DNA from: Eubacteriales bacterium
GTDB lineage: Bacteria > Bacillota > Clostridia > Lachnospirales > Lachnospiraceae
NCBI GenBank assembly: GCA_030524585.1
Contig: JAUNGJ010000001.1
Span: 79,984-128,155, forward strand
DNA length: 48,172 bases
Direction of reading: 5' to 3'
In this document: positions 31,116-39,857 of the stretch, in pieces
Position numbering within the stretch: the stretch's first letter is position 1
How the letters are laid out: each line of letters begins with the position of its first letter
Translations under genes and position numbers: made by a program
Notes under the pieces: model-generated
What the model was told of the DNA's origin: nothing
Database searches by the model: none
What the model saw: the letters and a program-made list of their open reading frames with translations, nothing else

Positions 31116-34100
31116 ATGTCACAGAGAAAAGACATTCATAAGGTACTGATTATTGGTTCAGGCCCTATTATTATTGGCCAGGCCTGTGAGTTTGACTATT
31201 CAGGTACGCAGGCCTGTAAAGCGCTTAGAAATTTAGGGTATGAGATTGTGTTGGTAAATTCTAACCCTGCAACGATTATGACAGATCCGGAGACAGCGGA
31301 CGTGACCTATATTGAGCCGCTGAACATGGAGAGAATTGAACAGATTATTGCCAAAGAAAGACCAGATGCACTATTACCTAATTTGGGTGGACAATCCGGT
31401 CTTAACTTATGCTCGGAATTAGCAGAAGCGGGAATACTGGAAAAATATGGTGTACAGGTTATCGGTGTTCAGGTAGATGCGATCGAACGGGGTGAGGACA
31501 GGATCGAGTTCAAGAAGACCATGGAAAGCCTTGGAATTGAGATGGCAAGAAGTGAGGTGGCCTATTCCGTAGAAGAGGCGCTTGCCATTGCAGATGAGCT
31601 GGGCTATCCGGTAGTGCTCAGACCGGCCTATACGATGGGCGGCTCCGGAGGAGGACTTGTTTATAATAAAGAAGAGCTGAAGGTAGTCTGCGCCCGTGGA
31701 CTTCAGGCAAGCCTGGTAGGTCAGGTACTGGTGGAGGAATCTATTTTAGGATGGGAAGAGCTTGAGTTAGAGGTTGTCCGTGACTCTAAAAATAATATGA
31801 TTACGGTATGTTTTATTGAAAATATCGATCCACTTGGAATACATACCGGTGATTCCTTCTGTTCAGCTCCAATGCTTACAATTTCTGAGGACGTCCAGAA
31901 ACGTCTTCAGGAGAAATCCTATAAGATTGTAGAGTCCATTGAGGTCATCGGCGGAACGAATGTCCAGTGGGCGCATGATCCGAAGACAGACAGAGATATT
32001 ATCATTGAGATCAATCCCAGAACATCCCGCTCATCGGCTCTTGCTTCCAAAGCGACGGGGTTCCCGATCGCCCTTGTATCGGCCATGCTGGCGACCGGAC
32101 TTACGCTGGAAGATATTCCCTGCGGCAAGTATGGCACGCTGGATAAATATGTTCCGGGCGGGGATTATGTGGTTATCAAATTTGCCCGCTGGGCATTTGA
32201 AAAATTCAAAGGCGTAGAAGATAAATTAGGTACTCAGATGCGTGCGGTAGGCGAGGTTATGAGTATCGGTAAGACCTATAAGGAAGCATTCCAGAAAGCA
32301 ATCCGGAGTTTGGAAACAGGACGTTATGGTCTCGGACATGCAAAGGATTTTGATACAAAGTCAAAGGAAGAGCTCCTTGGAATGCTGATTACGCCGTCCA
32401 GTGAGCGACATTTTATTATGTATGAGGCTCTCAGAAAGGGCGCCACGGTAGAGGAAATCCATGAAATTACAAAGGTAAAGCACTGGTTTATCGAGCAGAT
32501 GAAGGAGCTGGTAGAAGAGGAAGAGGCACTGCTTGCATGCAAAGGCAGTCTTCCGGAGGACGGCGCCCTGATCGCTGCAAAGAAGGATGGTTTCTCGGAT
32601 AAATACCTGAGCCAGATTCTGGAGGTTTCGGAAGATGAAATACGGGAAAAGAGGATTTCTCTTGGATTAGAGGAGGCATGGGAAGGCGTACATGTAAGCG
32701 GCACAGAGAACAGTGCATATTACTATTCCACCTACAATGCCAAGGACAGGAATCCGGTAAATGAGGACAAGCCTAAGGTTATGATTCTGGGCGGCGGCCC
32801 CAACAGAATCGGTCAGGGAATCGAATTTGACTATTGCTGCGTCCATGCGTCCCTTGCTCTTAAGAAGCTGGGGTTTGAGACGATTATTGTAAACTGTAAT
32901 CCAGAGACGGTTTCTACAGACTATGATACTTCCGATAAGCTTTATTTTGAGCCGCTGACACTGGAGGATGTACTCAGTATTTACAAGAAGGAAAAGCCGG
33001 TGGGTGTGATTGCCCAGTTCGGAGGACAGACGCCGTTAAATCTGGCGGCAGATCTTGAGAAAAACGGAGTTAAGATTCTGGGAACAGCGCCTTCTGTCAT
33101 CGACCTTGCAGAGGACAGAGACCTGTTCCGCGCCATGATGGATAAGCTGGAGATTCCAATGCCGGAGTCAGGGATGGCAGTAAATGTGGAAGAGGCCACG
33201 AAAATTGCCGAGGAAATCGGATATCCGGTTATGGTTCGCCCGTCCTATGTTCTCGGTGGCCGGGGAATGGAAGTTGTATATGACGCAGAACACATGAAAG
33301 AATATATGGAAGCGGCTGTGGGTGTGACACCGGACAGGCCGATTCTGATCGACCGGTTCCTGAACCATGCACTGGAGTGCGAAGCTGATGCGATCAGCGA
33401 TGGAACCCACGCATTTGTTCCGGCCGTAATGGAGCACATTGAGCTTGCGGGAGTACATTCGGGAGATTCGGCATGTATGATTCCTTCCAGACATATCTCG
33501 GAAGAAAATATTAAGACCATTAAGGAGTATACCAGAAGGATCGCCGAGGAAATGCACGTTAAGGGTCTGATGAATATGCAGTATGCCATTGAGGATGGAA
33601 AGGTATATGTGTTGGAAGCAAATCCAAGAGCGTCCAGAACGGTGCCGCTTGTTTCAAAGGTGTGCAACATTCGTATGGTACCGCTTGCAACAGAAATTAT
33701 TACTTCTGAGTTAACTGGAAAGCCTTCGCCGGTTCCGGAATTAAAAGAGCAGCTGATTCCGCATTATGGCGTAAAAGAAGCGGTATTTCCATTTAATATG
33801 TTCCAGGAGGTTGACCCGGTACTGGGACCGGAGATGCGGTCAACAGGTGAAGTGTTAGGTCTGTCCTCATTCTTCGGCGAAGCCTTTTATAAGGCACAGG
33901 AGGCTACCCAGACAAGACTTCCGCTGGAAGGAACGGTACTGATCTCCATCAATGACAAAGACAAGCCGGAGATTGTGGAAGTAGCGAAGGATTTTGCGGA
34001 GTGCGGATTTAAGATCATGGCATCGAAGCATACCTGTGAGCTGATCCGTTCGGCGGGCATTGAAGCAGAGATGGTAAAGAAGCTGAAAGAGGGAAGACCG

Positions 34101-34340
34101 AACATGCTTGATCTGATCACAAACGGAGATATTGACCTGATTATCAATACGCCGATCGGACAGGAACGGCAGGAGGATGACAGCTATCTCCGCAAGGCGG
34201 CAATCAAGGCCAAGGTGCCTTATATGACAACGATTGCGGCAGCCAAGGCAACGGTGAGCGGTCTGAAGTCCATGAGAAAGCCCGGATGCGGGGAAGTAAA
34301 ATCCCTTCAGGAGCTGCACGGGGCGATTCGGGATTTATAG
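31116..34340 (+). CDS. carB: Carbamoyl phosphate synthetase large subunit
   Basis: A 1074-residue enzyme of the usual length. It makes carbamoyl phosphate from bicarbonate, ATP and ammonia channelled from CarA, for arginine and pyrimidine synthesis. Two homologous ATP-grasp halves are visible: IIGSGPIIIGQACEFDYSG and ILGGGPNRIGQGIEFDYCC, each with an EVNPRTSRSS or EANPRASRT-type metal segment. The C-terminal domain (from about residue 930) is the MGS allosteric region (SINDKDKPEIVEVAKDFAECGF). The frame extends 17 codons upstream, but ATG 31116 has AGGAGG at 31102-31107. carA is not adjacent on either side, so the partner must be encoded elsewhere. Confidence 0.96.
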   Translation: MSQRKDIHKVLIIGSGPIIIGQACEFDYSGTQACKALRNLGYEIVLVNSNPATIMTDPETADVTYIEPLNMERIEQIIAKERPDALLPNLGGQSGLNLCSELAEAGILEKYGVQVIGVQVDAIERGEDRIEFKKTMESLGIEMARSEVAYSVEEALAIADELGYPVVLRPAYTMGGSGGGLVYNKEELKVVCARGLQASLVGQVLVEESILGWEELELEVVRDSKNNMITVCFIENIDPLGIHTGDSFCSAPMLTISEDVQKRLQEKSYKIVESIEVIGGTNVQWAHDPKTDRDIIIEINPRTSRSSALASKATGFPIALVSAMLATGLTLEDIPCGKYGTLDKYVPGGDYVVIKFARWAFEKFKGVEDKLGTQMRAVGEVMSIGKTYKEAFQKAIRSLETGRYGLGHAKDFDTKSKEELLGMLITPSSERHFIMYEALRKGATVEEIHEITKVKHWFIEQMKELVEEEEALLACKGSLPEDGALIAAKKDGFSDKYLSQILEVSEDEIREKRISLGLEEAWEGVHVSGTENSAYYYSTYNAKDRNPVNEDKPKVMILGGGPNRIGQGIEFDYCCVHASLALKKLGFETIIVNCNPETVSTDYDTSDKLYFEPLTLEDVLSIYKKEKPVGVIAQFGGQTPLNLAADLEKNGVKILGTAPSVIDLAEDRDLFRAMMDKLEIPMPESGMAVNVEEATKIAEEIGYPVMVRPSYVLGGRGMEVVYDAEHMKEYMEAAVGVTPDRPILIDRFLNHALECEADAISDGTHAFVPAVMEHIELAGVHSGDSACMIPSRHISEENIKTIKEYTRRIAEEMHVKGLMNMQYAIEDGKVYVLEANPRASRTVPLVSKVCNIRMVPLATEIITSELTGKPSPVPELKEQLIPHYGVKEAVFPFNMFQEVDPVLGPEMRSTGEVLGLSSFFGEAFYKAQEATQTRLPLEGTVLISINDKDKPEIVEVAKDFAECGFKIMASKHTCELIRSAGIEAEMVKKLKEGRPNMLDLITNGDIDLIINTPIGQERQEDDSYLRKAAIKAKVPYMTTIAAAKATVSGLKSMRKPGCGEVKSLQELHGAIRDL

Positions 34341-34359
34341 AGATATTGTGTATGACATT

Positions 34360-34392
34360 AAAAAGATTGCGCAAAAGCGCAGTCTTTTTAAT
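34360..34392. terminator. Terminator after carB, bidirectional shape
   Basis: AAAAAGATTGCGC (34360-34372) pairs with GCGCAGTCTTTTT (34377-34389) around AAAA, with one mismatch. Both strands end in T-runs, suiting the convergent carB and S1-protein genes. Confidence 0.88.
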
Positions 34393-34404
34393 ATTATTCT
34401 GAAC

Positions 34405-34434
34405 GAAAAAAGACGCGCCGGTGACGCGTCTTTC
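34405..34434 (-). terminator. Terminator of the S1-domain gene
   Basis: AAAGACGCG (34409-34417) pairs with CGCGTCTTT (34425-34433); read on the minus strand it ends in TTTTTTCG. It serves the S1-domain gene. Confidence 0.85.
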
Positions 34435-34452
34435 GTGATAGGCTGAAACTGC

Positions 34453-35148
34453 TTACAGCTTGATATTCTTGAATAATTCTCCAAGGCTGGTTCCGATATT
34501 CTCTGATTTCGGGATGACAACCTTCTCAACAACCTCTTCAGCCTTTTCTTCCAGAGCCTTCATGCTGAGACTAATCTTGCCGTCTTTCACACCAATAACC
34601 TTAACCTCTACCTCATCGCCCTTGTTCAGTACATCGGCCGGTGATTTCACGCGCTTATTGCTGATCTGAGACACATGAACAAGTCCGGAAAGTCCGTCCT
34701 CCAGACGGACGAAAGCGCCGTAGTTCTGAATGCTGTCAACTACGCCCTTCATAACGCTTCCTACCTTCACAGCAGCAATTTTGGCTTCTCTCTCGGCCTT
34801 TTCCTGCTCCTTGAGGATCTCACGTGCGGAGAGTACCAGGCGGTTCTCTGCTTCGTTAACATCAATGACCATAACGACCATCTCTTTTAACAGAAAATCT
34901 TCCAGATTCTCAATATAAGATAAAGACAGCTTGGAAGCCGGGATAAATCCACGAAGCCCCTCAACCATAGCGATGGCACCGCCATTTACGATACCTTCGA
35001 TCTTAATTGGAAGTCTGGTTTTCTTTTCCATATAGTCTTTTACCACATTCCACGGATTGGCGTCATCGAAGTGTTCTTCGTAATCTGCCATCGTCTCTGC
35101 AGCGGCCTCTGTCTGTGTTACTTCTTCCTGTAATAATTCTTCGTTCAT
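34453..35148 (-). CDS. S1 RNA-binding domain protein (ribosomal S1-like)
   Basis: A 231-residue protein with two S1 (OB-fold) domains, about residues 47-115 (LPIKIEGIVNGGAIAMVEGLRGFIPASKLS) and 128-200 (GSVMKGVVDSIQNYGAFVRLEDGLSGLVHVSQIS), shown in short as GFIPASKL and GLVHVSQIS. Full ribosomal protein S1 has four to six such domains; short forms with two or three are usual in Firmicutes. It likely binds mRNA and may assist translation; this is family inference. The N-terminal 45 residues are acidic and unstructured. It has its own promoter on the minus strand. Confidence 0.88.
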   Translation of the reverse strand: MNEELLQEEVTQTEAAAETMADYEEHFDDANPWNVVKDYMEKKTRLPIKIEGIVNGGAIAMVEGLRGFIPASKLSLSYIENLEDFLLKEMVVMVIDVNEAENRLVLSAREILKEQEKAEREAKIAAVKVGSVMKGVVDSIQNYGAFVRLEDGLSGLVHVSQISNKRVKSPADVLNKGDEVEVKVIGVKDGKISLSMKALEEKAEEVVEKVVIPKSENIGTSLGELFKNIKL

Positions 35149-35186
35149 AATACATAGTCCTTTCTCGTATATCCCTGATGGTATCT

Positions 35187-35215
35187 AGTATACCATAGAG
35201 CGTGTTTTAGTTCAA
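35187..35215 (-). promoter_or_regulatory. Promoter of the S1-domain gene
   Basis: Read on the minus strand, TTGAAC (complement of 35210-35215) and TATACT (complement of 35187-35192) are 17 bp apart, about 40 bp before the start codon. Confidence 0.8.
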
Positions 35216-35311
35216 AAAGAAAATGTAAAGAAGTGTAAATTTTGGTTGACGAAGAGAAGAAAAAATGGCAAGCTTAATATAAGAGGATAAATAAGAAAGG
35301 GATACATAGGT

Positions 35312-36961
35312 ATGAATAATAAATCCAAAAAAGTATATGTGGTCGGACACAAGAATCCGGATACGGATTCTATCTGTTCGGCGATTGCTTATGCAAATTT
35401 GAAGAGATTGGTTACCGGAGAGCGGTATTCCGCCAGAAGAGCCGGACAGATCAGTGAAGAGACACAGTATGTTCTGAAGCGTTTTCAGGTGAAAACTCCG
35501 AAGCTTCTGAACAATGTCAAGCTGCAGGCGAAGGATGCGGATATCCATATGATTGAAGGCGCAGGTCCGAATGCGTCCATTAAGCATGTATGGGGGCTGA
35601 TGAAGCGGCAGGGAATGAAGACGGTTCCGGTGCTTGAGGACGATGAGCTGATCGGAATTGCTACGGCCGGCGATATTGCAAGGTCCTATATGGAGATGTA
35701 CGATGACACGATTCTGGGTGAGGCAAAGACCCAGTATCAGAATATTATCGATACTCTGGACGGGACACTGCTGACAGGCGATCCGGAAGCCTATTTTACG
35801 AATGGCAAGGTGGCGATTGGAGCCTCCAGCCCTGAACTGATGACGGAATTTATCGGTCAGGGAGATCTGGTTATACTTGGAAATCGGTATGAATCCCATT
35901 CCTGTGCCATTGACATTAATGTGAGATGTATCGTGGTATGTCAGAACGCGCCGGTATCGGAGATACTGGTTAAGAGAGCGGAATCCCAGGGAATTGTTAT
36001 TATTCAGACGCCACATGATACCTTTAATGTGGCAAGACTGATTAATCAGAGCGCCCCTGTGAAATATTTTATGACCAAAAGACCTTCGCTGTGTACCTTC
36101 TGCCTGGATGACTACATGGACGATGTCAGGAAGACGATTACGAAGGTGACCTTCCGAGAATTTCCGATTTTGAACCGGCAGGGCAAGCTCCAGGGATTTA
36201 TTTCCAGACGCCGTGTCATGACCGTGAGCAAGAAGCAGGTCATTCTTGTGGATCACAATGAGAAGTCTCAGGCAGTGGACGGATTGGAAGAGGCTGATAT
36301 TTTAGAGATTATCGATCATCACAGATTGGGCAATATTGAAACGGTAGGGCCGGTGTATTTCCGGAATCAGCCGGTGGGATGTACGGCAACCATTATCTAT
36401 CAGATGTACCAGGAGAATCAGGTGGAGATCACACCGCAGATTGCCGGACTTCTGTGTTCAGCAATTATTTCTGACACCTTACTGTTCCGTTCGCCGACCT
36501 GCACATCCGTAGATGTTGCAACGGCGGAGAAGCTGGCCGAAATTGCGGATATTGATATGGAGGAGCTGGCGGCGTCTATGTTCCGGGCAGGAAGCAATCT
36601 GCACGATAAGACTCCGGAAGAACTCTGCTTCCGGGATTTCAAGCAATTTACTGTGGGTGAGAAGGTGTTTGGCGTAGGACAGATCAACTCCATGAGCAAG
36701 GAAGAACTGGATTCTGTAAAAGAGAGTCTGAGAGAATACCTTCCGGTGGTTCTTCAGAAGAACAGTCTGGATATGATCTACTTTATGCTGACGGATATTC
36801 TGGATGAGGCATCCGAGATTCTCTGCTGTGGACAGGGCGCTAAGCAGGCAATGATTGAGGCCTTTGGTCTGCCGGAGGATACCGGGGATATTGTTCTTAA
36901 GAAGGTAGTTTCCAGAAAGAAACAGGTAGTGCCGGTACTGGTAGCAGCACTTCAGCAGTAA
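35312..36961 (+). CDS. Manganese-dependent inorganic pyrophosphatase with CBS and DRTGG domains
   Basis: A 549-residue family II pyrophosphatase of the regulated type. The DHH core shows GHKNPDTDS (H13, D17, D19) and EIIDHHRLGNIE, and the C-terminal DHHA2 part has SRKKQVVP (the substrate-binding basic motif). Between the two DHH segments are inserted a CBS domain (MKTVPVLEDDELIGIATAGDIA), a DRTGG domain (about 190-250) and a second CBS domain (FREFPILNRQGKLQGFISRRR). In characterised clostridial enzymes, adenine nucleotides and diadenosine polyphosphates bind these CBS domains. It drives biosynthesis by removing pyrophosphate. It starts after AAAGGG at about 35297 and is followed 12 bp later by a flavin reductase-like gene. 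Confidence 0.93.
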   Translation: MNNKSKKVYVVGHKNPDTDSICSAIAYANLKRLVTGERYSARRAGQISEETQYVLKRFQVKTPKLLNNVKLQAKDADIHMIEGAGPNASIKHVWGLMKRQGMKTVPVLEDDELIGIATAGDIARSYMEMYDDTILGEAKTQYQNIIDTLDGTLLTGDPEAYFTNGKVAIGASSPELMTEFIGQGDLVILGNRYESHSCAIDINVRCIVVCQNAPVSEILVKRAESQGIVIIQTPHDTFNVARLINQSAPVKYFMTKRPSLCTFCLDDYMDDVRKTITKVTFREFPILNRQGKLQGFISRRRVMTVSKKQVILVDHNEKSQAVDGLEEADILEIIDHHRLGNIETVGPVYFRNQPVGCTATIIYQMYQENQVEITPQIAGLLCSAIISDTLLFRSPTCTSVDVATAEKLAEIADIDMEELAASMFRAGSNLHDKTPEELCFRDFKQFTVGEKVFGVGQINSMSKEELDSVKESLREYLPVVLQKNSLDMIYFMLTDILDEASEILCCGQGAKQAMIEAFGLPEDTGDIVLKKVVSRKKQVVPVLVAALQQ

Positions 36962-36973
36962 GGAGAGAAAGAT

Positions 36974-37540
36974 ATGAGTAAAGAGACCTGGAAGCCCGGC
37001 AATATGCTGTATCCGCTGCCGGCAGTCATGGTCAGCACGGCAGATAAGTTAGGACATAAGAATATCATCACTGTAGCGTGGACAGGAACCATCTGTACGA
37101 ATCCGGCGATGCTGTATATTTCGGTGCGTCCGGAACGGTACAGCTATTCGATGATTCGGGAGACCGGAGAATTTGTGGTCAACCTGACCACCAGAGATCT
37201 GGCATATGCCGCAGATTGGTGCGGGGTAAAGTCAGGCAGAGACGTAGACAAGTGGAAGGCCATGAAGCTTACACCTGTGAAGGCCGACAGGCTGGAATTT
37301 GCACCGATGATTCAGGAGAGTCCGGTGAATATTGAGTGTAAGGTGACAGAGGTTAAGGAGCTGGGAAGTCATCATATGTTTCTGGCAGAGGTACAGGCAG
37401 TTCATGTGGATTCGGCATATATGACAAAGAGCGGGAAATTTGAACTGAACCGGACAGGATTGATTGCATATTCTCACGGAGCCTATCTGGATCTTGGAGA
37501 TGTACTTGGAACATTTGGATATAGTGTAAAGAAGCATTAA
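36974..37540 (+). CDS. Flavin reductase-like domain protein
   Basis: A 188-residue protein of the flavin reductase-like (FMN-binding split barrel) family. It shows GNMLYPLPAVMVSTAD, NIITVAWTGTICTNPAMLYISVRPERYSYSMI and TGEFVVNLTT, the FMN-binding signature positions, with GAYLDLGDVLGTFGYS at the C-terminus. Such proteins reduce flavins or serve as small flavoprotein oxidoreductases; the partner is unknown. The gene starts 12 bp after the pyrophosphatase, with GGAGAG at 36962-36967, so both are in one operon, ended by a strong terminator. Confidence 0.9.
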   Translation: MSKETWKPGNMLYPLPAVMVSTADKLGHKNIITVAWTGTICTNPAMLYISVRPERYSYSMIRETGEFVVNLTTRDLAYAADWCGVKSGRDVDKWKAMKLTPVKADRLEFAPMIQESPVNIECKVTEVKELGSHHMFLAEVQAVHVDSAYMTKSGKFELNRTGLIAYSHGAYLDLGDVLGTFGYSVKKH

Positions 37541-37571
37541 AAAGGTTGGGCGTTTTGCCCAACCTTTTTTG
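37539..37571. terminator. Bidirectional terminator
   Basis: AAAGGTTGGGC (37541-37551) pairs with GCCCAACCTTT (37557-37567), with A-run before and T-run after. It serves the convergent flavin reductase-like and MATE genes. Confidence 0.93.
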
Positions 37572-37578
37572 AAAGAAT

Positions 37579-38946
37579 CTAATCTTCTAAGGGTTTTACT
37601 TTTTTCAGATATATGCGTCTCAGCAGAATGGCTGACAGCGTCAGTGATACAAGTTCTGCTACCGCTATCGACCACCATACCATATGGAGTCCGAATACTT
37701 TAGCGAATATGTATGCAACCGGCAGGATGACAAGAAGCTGTCTGGTTGCCGATACGATCAGGCTGTATACGCCGTTTCCCAGAGCCTGGAATACGGAACC
37801 TGCAATGATGCAGAATCCGGCAAAGATGAAGCTCAAAGAAATGATTTTCAATGCCGGGACGCCGATTTCCACCATATGATCGGATGCGTCGAACATGGTG
37901 CGAAGCATGAACTCAGGTATAGTCTGGAATATAATAAAGCCAATCACCATAATGGATACTGCTATCAGGATACTCAGCTTGATAGTCTGGACGATACGTT
38001 TCTTATGACGGGCGCCATAGTTGTAGGCAATGATCGGGATCATACCATTGTTGAGTCCGAACACCGGCATGAAGATAAAGCTCTGAAGCTTGAAGTAAAC
38101 ACCGAATACGGCAGCGGCTGTAGAGGAAAACATCAATAAAATCTTATTCATTCCAAAGGTCATGACAGAGCCGATAGACTGCATGATGATGGAAGGAACG
38201 CCAACCCTGTAAATTGCGGAAATTGTCTGCCTATGAGGACGGAACCTCCGCATATTGATGTTAATTTCTTTGTTCTTCTTTACATTAAAATAGAATGACA
38301 TTGCCACGGCAATCAGCTGTCCGATGACCGTTGCGATGGCGGCTCCGGCAACTTCGAGCTTTGGCATTCCGAAGAGACCGAAGATCAGGATTGGATCCAG
38401 TATAATGTTGATGATGGCTCCGGTTCCCTGAGTGATCATGTTATAGATTGTCTTTCCGGTAGACTGCAGCAGCCGTTCAAAGGTAATCTGCATAAAGATT
38501 CCTACGGACAGGATGCAGATAATAGACAGATACTCTGTTCCGTACTTTACGATCAGCGGATCATCGGTCTGAACGGCAAAGAAAAGGTGTGAGCCAACGA
38601 TACCCAGGACGGCGAATATAATACAGCTTATAATTCCCAGAAAAAGACCGTTTTTTGCGGCGCGGTTGGCTCCTTCAAAATTCTTCTCTCCAAGATTTCT
38701 TGACAGCAGTGCGTTGATGCCTACGCCGGTGCCGGATGCCACGGAAATCATCAGTGTCTGGATCGGAAATGCCAGAGATACGGCGGTCAGCGCTTCCTCG
38801 CATAGTTTGGCAACAAACATACTGTCAACGATATTGTACAGGGCCTGTACAAGCATAGAAATCATCATAGGAAGAGACATACTAATTAGTAGTTTTGGTA
38901 CGGGCATAACGCCCATTTTGTTCTCCTGTATGATTGTTTCTCCCAC
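37579..38946 (-). CDS. MATE-family efflux transporter
   Basis: A 455-residue membrane protein with about 12 helices in two halves. Family segments are KLLISMSLPMMISMLVQALYNIVDSMFVAKL at the start (short form: PMMISMLVQALYNIVDSMFV), SGTGVGINALLSRNLGEKNFEGAN and the matching second-half GLNNGMIPIIAYNYGARHKKR. MATE proteins export drugs or metabolites using sodium or proton gradients; substrate is not readable. It is monocistronic, with a minus-strand promoter at about 39005-39033 and a terminator shared with the convergent gene. Confidence 0.93.
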   Translation of the reverse strand: MGETIIQENKMGVMPVPKLLISMSLPMMISMLVQALYNIVDSMFVAKLCEEALTAVSLAFPIQTLMISVASGTGVGINALLSRNLGEKNFEGANRAAKNGLFLGIISCIIFAVLGIVGSHLFFAVQTDDPLIVKYGTEYLSIICILSVGIFMQITFERLLQSTGKTIYNMITQGTGAIINIILDPILIFGLFGMPKLEVAGAAIATVIGQLIAVAMSFYFNVKKNKEININMRRFRPHRQTISAIYRVGVPSIIMQSIGSVMTFGMNKILLMFSSTAAAVFGVYFKLQSFIFMPVFGLNNGMIPIIAYNYGARHKKRIVQTIKLSILIAVSIMVIGFIIFQTIPEFMLRTMFDASDHMVEIGVPALKIISLSFIFAGFCIIAGSVFQALGNGVYSLIVSATRQLLVILPVAYIFAKVFGLHMVWWSIAVAELVSLTLSAILLRRIYLKKVKPLED

Positions 38947-39004
38947 TTTTATCCTCCCTTTCTAACATCTGAAATTAGGATATACAAATTTACATACAGA
39001 CGCC

Positions 39005-39033
39005 ATTATAACATTATTGAATTTATATTGCAA
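39005..39033 (-). promoter_or_regulatory. Promoter of the MATE gene
   Basis: Read on the minus strand, TTGCAA (39028-39033, self-complementary) and TATAAT (complement of 39005-39010) are 17 bp apart. Confidence 0.75.
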
Positions 39034-39057
39034 CGAGCAACATACTGAATTTGGCCG

Positions 39058-39077
39058 TTTCATATAAATATATGAAA
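39058..39077. promoter_or_regulatory. Palindrome upstream of polysaccharide deacetylase gene
   Basis: TTTCATATA (39058-39066) and TATATGAAA (39069-39077) form a perfect 9 bp inverted repeat with a 2 bp centre. It may be an operator; no cognate regulator is encoded nearby. Confidence 0.4.
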
Positions 39078-39100
39078 GAAAATGAAACTGGGAAAAAGGT

Positions 39101-39844
39101 ATGAAAAATATAAGAAAAGCTCCAAAGAGGGAAAGTCTGCTTATGTTGGTCTATATGCTGTGTGTCTGCCTGATATGCGGCCCCTCGTTTTATCATAAGT
39201 ATTTTGACACAGAGAAGAAAAATGGCCGGGAGGGCATAGAAGATGTGGAAGAGGCGGCAGCCTACATGAGTGCCTCTGTGACAGAGGAAGCGCCCAGGAT
39301 TGCCATTACCTTTGATGATGGGCCAAGCGGGACATATACGCCGATGCTTTTGGATGGGTTAAAGGAGAGGGGAGTAAAGGGAACTTTCTTCCTGATTGGG
39401 GAAAATGTGGAGAAATATCCGGAGGTGGTGAAAAGACTGGATGAGGAAGGGCATCTAATTGGTAATCACACATATCACCATGTGGAGATTACCAAGGTAT
39501 CTGATGAGGAGGCCTATAAGGAGATAGTGGATACCAACAGGGTGATTTATGAGATTACCGGGAAAGCAACCGAGTATATGCGTCCTCCATTTGGAGCCTG
39601 GCAGAGGAACCTGGAACTGAAACTGTCTGTTCTGCCGGTCATGTGGACGATAGATCCGCTGGATTGGACCACAGAAAACACCGATGAGATTGTAAATAAA
39701 GTAGTGACGGAAGCAGAGGAAAATGATATTATTCTATTACATGATTGTTACAAAAGTTCGGTAGAAGCTGCTCTTCGGATCGTGGATATTCTGCAGAAGG
39801 AGGGCTTTGAATTTGTAACGGTTGATGAATTAATTATGTATTGA
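39101..39844 (+). CDS. Membrane-anchored polysaccharide deacetylase (NodB-type)
   Basis: A 247-residue protein. An N-terminal hydrophobic segment (about 12-29) is a signal anchor. The NodB domain follows with TFDDG (D72, D73), the metal ligands H123 and H127 in NHTYHH, RPPFGAW, and the C-terminal LLHD. It would deacetylate N-acetylated sugars, such as peptidoglycan or a surface polymer, outside the membrane using a bound divalent metal. The group resembles PdaA/PdaC-like or sporulation deacetylases, but the exact substrate is open. It starts with a weak AAAAAGG site and lies 13 bp before rarA. Confidence 0.9.
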   Translation: MKNIRKAPKRESLLMLVYMLCVCLICGPSFYHKYFDTEKKNGREGIEDVEEAAAYMSASVTEEAPRIAITFDDGPSGTYTPMLLDGLKERGVKGTFFLIGENVEKYPEVVKRLDEEGHLIGNHTYHHVEITKVSDEEAYKEIVDTNRVIYEITGKATEYMRPPFGAWQRNLELKLSVLPVMWTIDPLDWTTENTDEIVNKVVTEAEENDIILLHDCYKSSVEAALRIVDILQKEGFEFVTVDELIMY

Positions 39845-39857
39845 CAGGAGATACCAG

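Noticed and set aside
35207-36256. 349-codon open frame on the minus strand
   Set aside because: Opposite the pyrophosphatase gene, whose motifs (GHKNPDTDS, IDHHR) are certain; no independent support.
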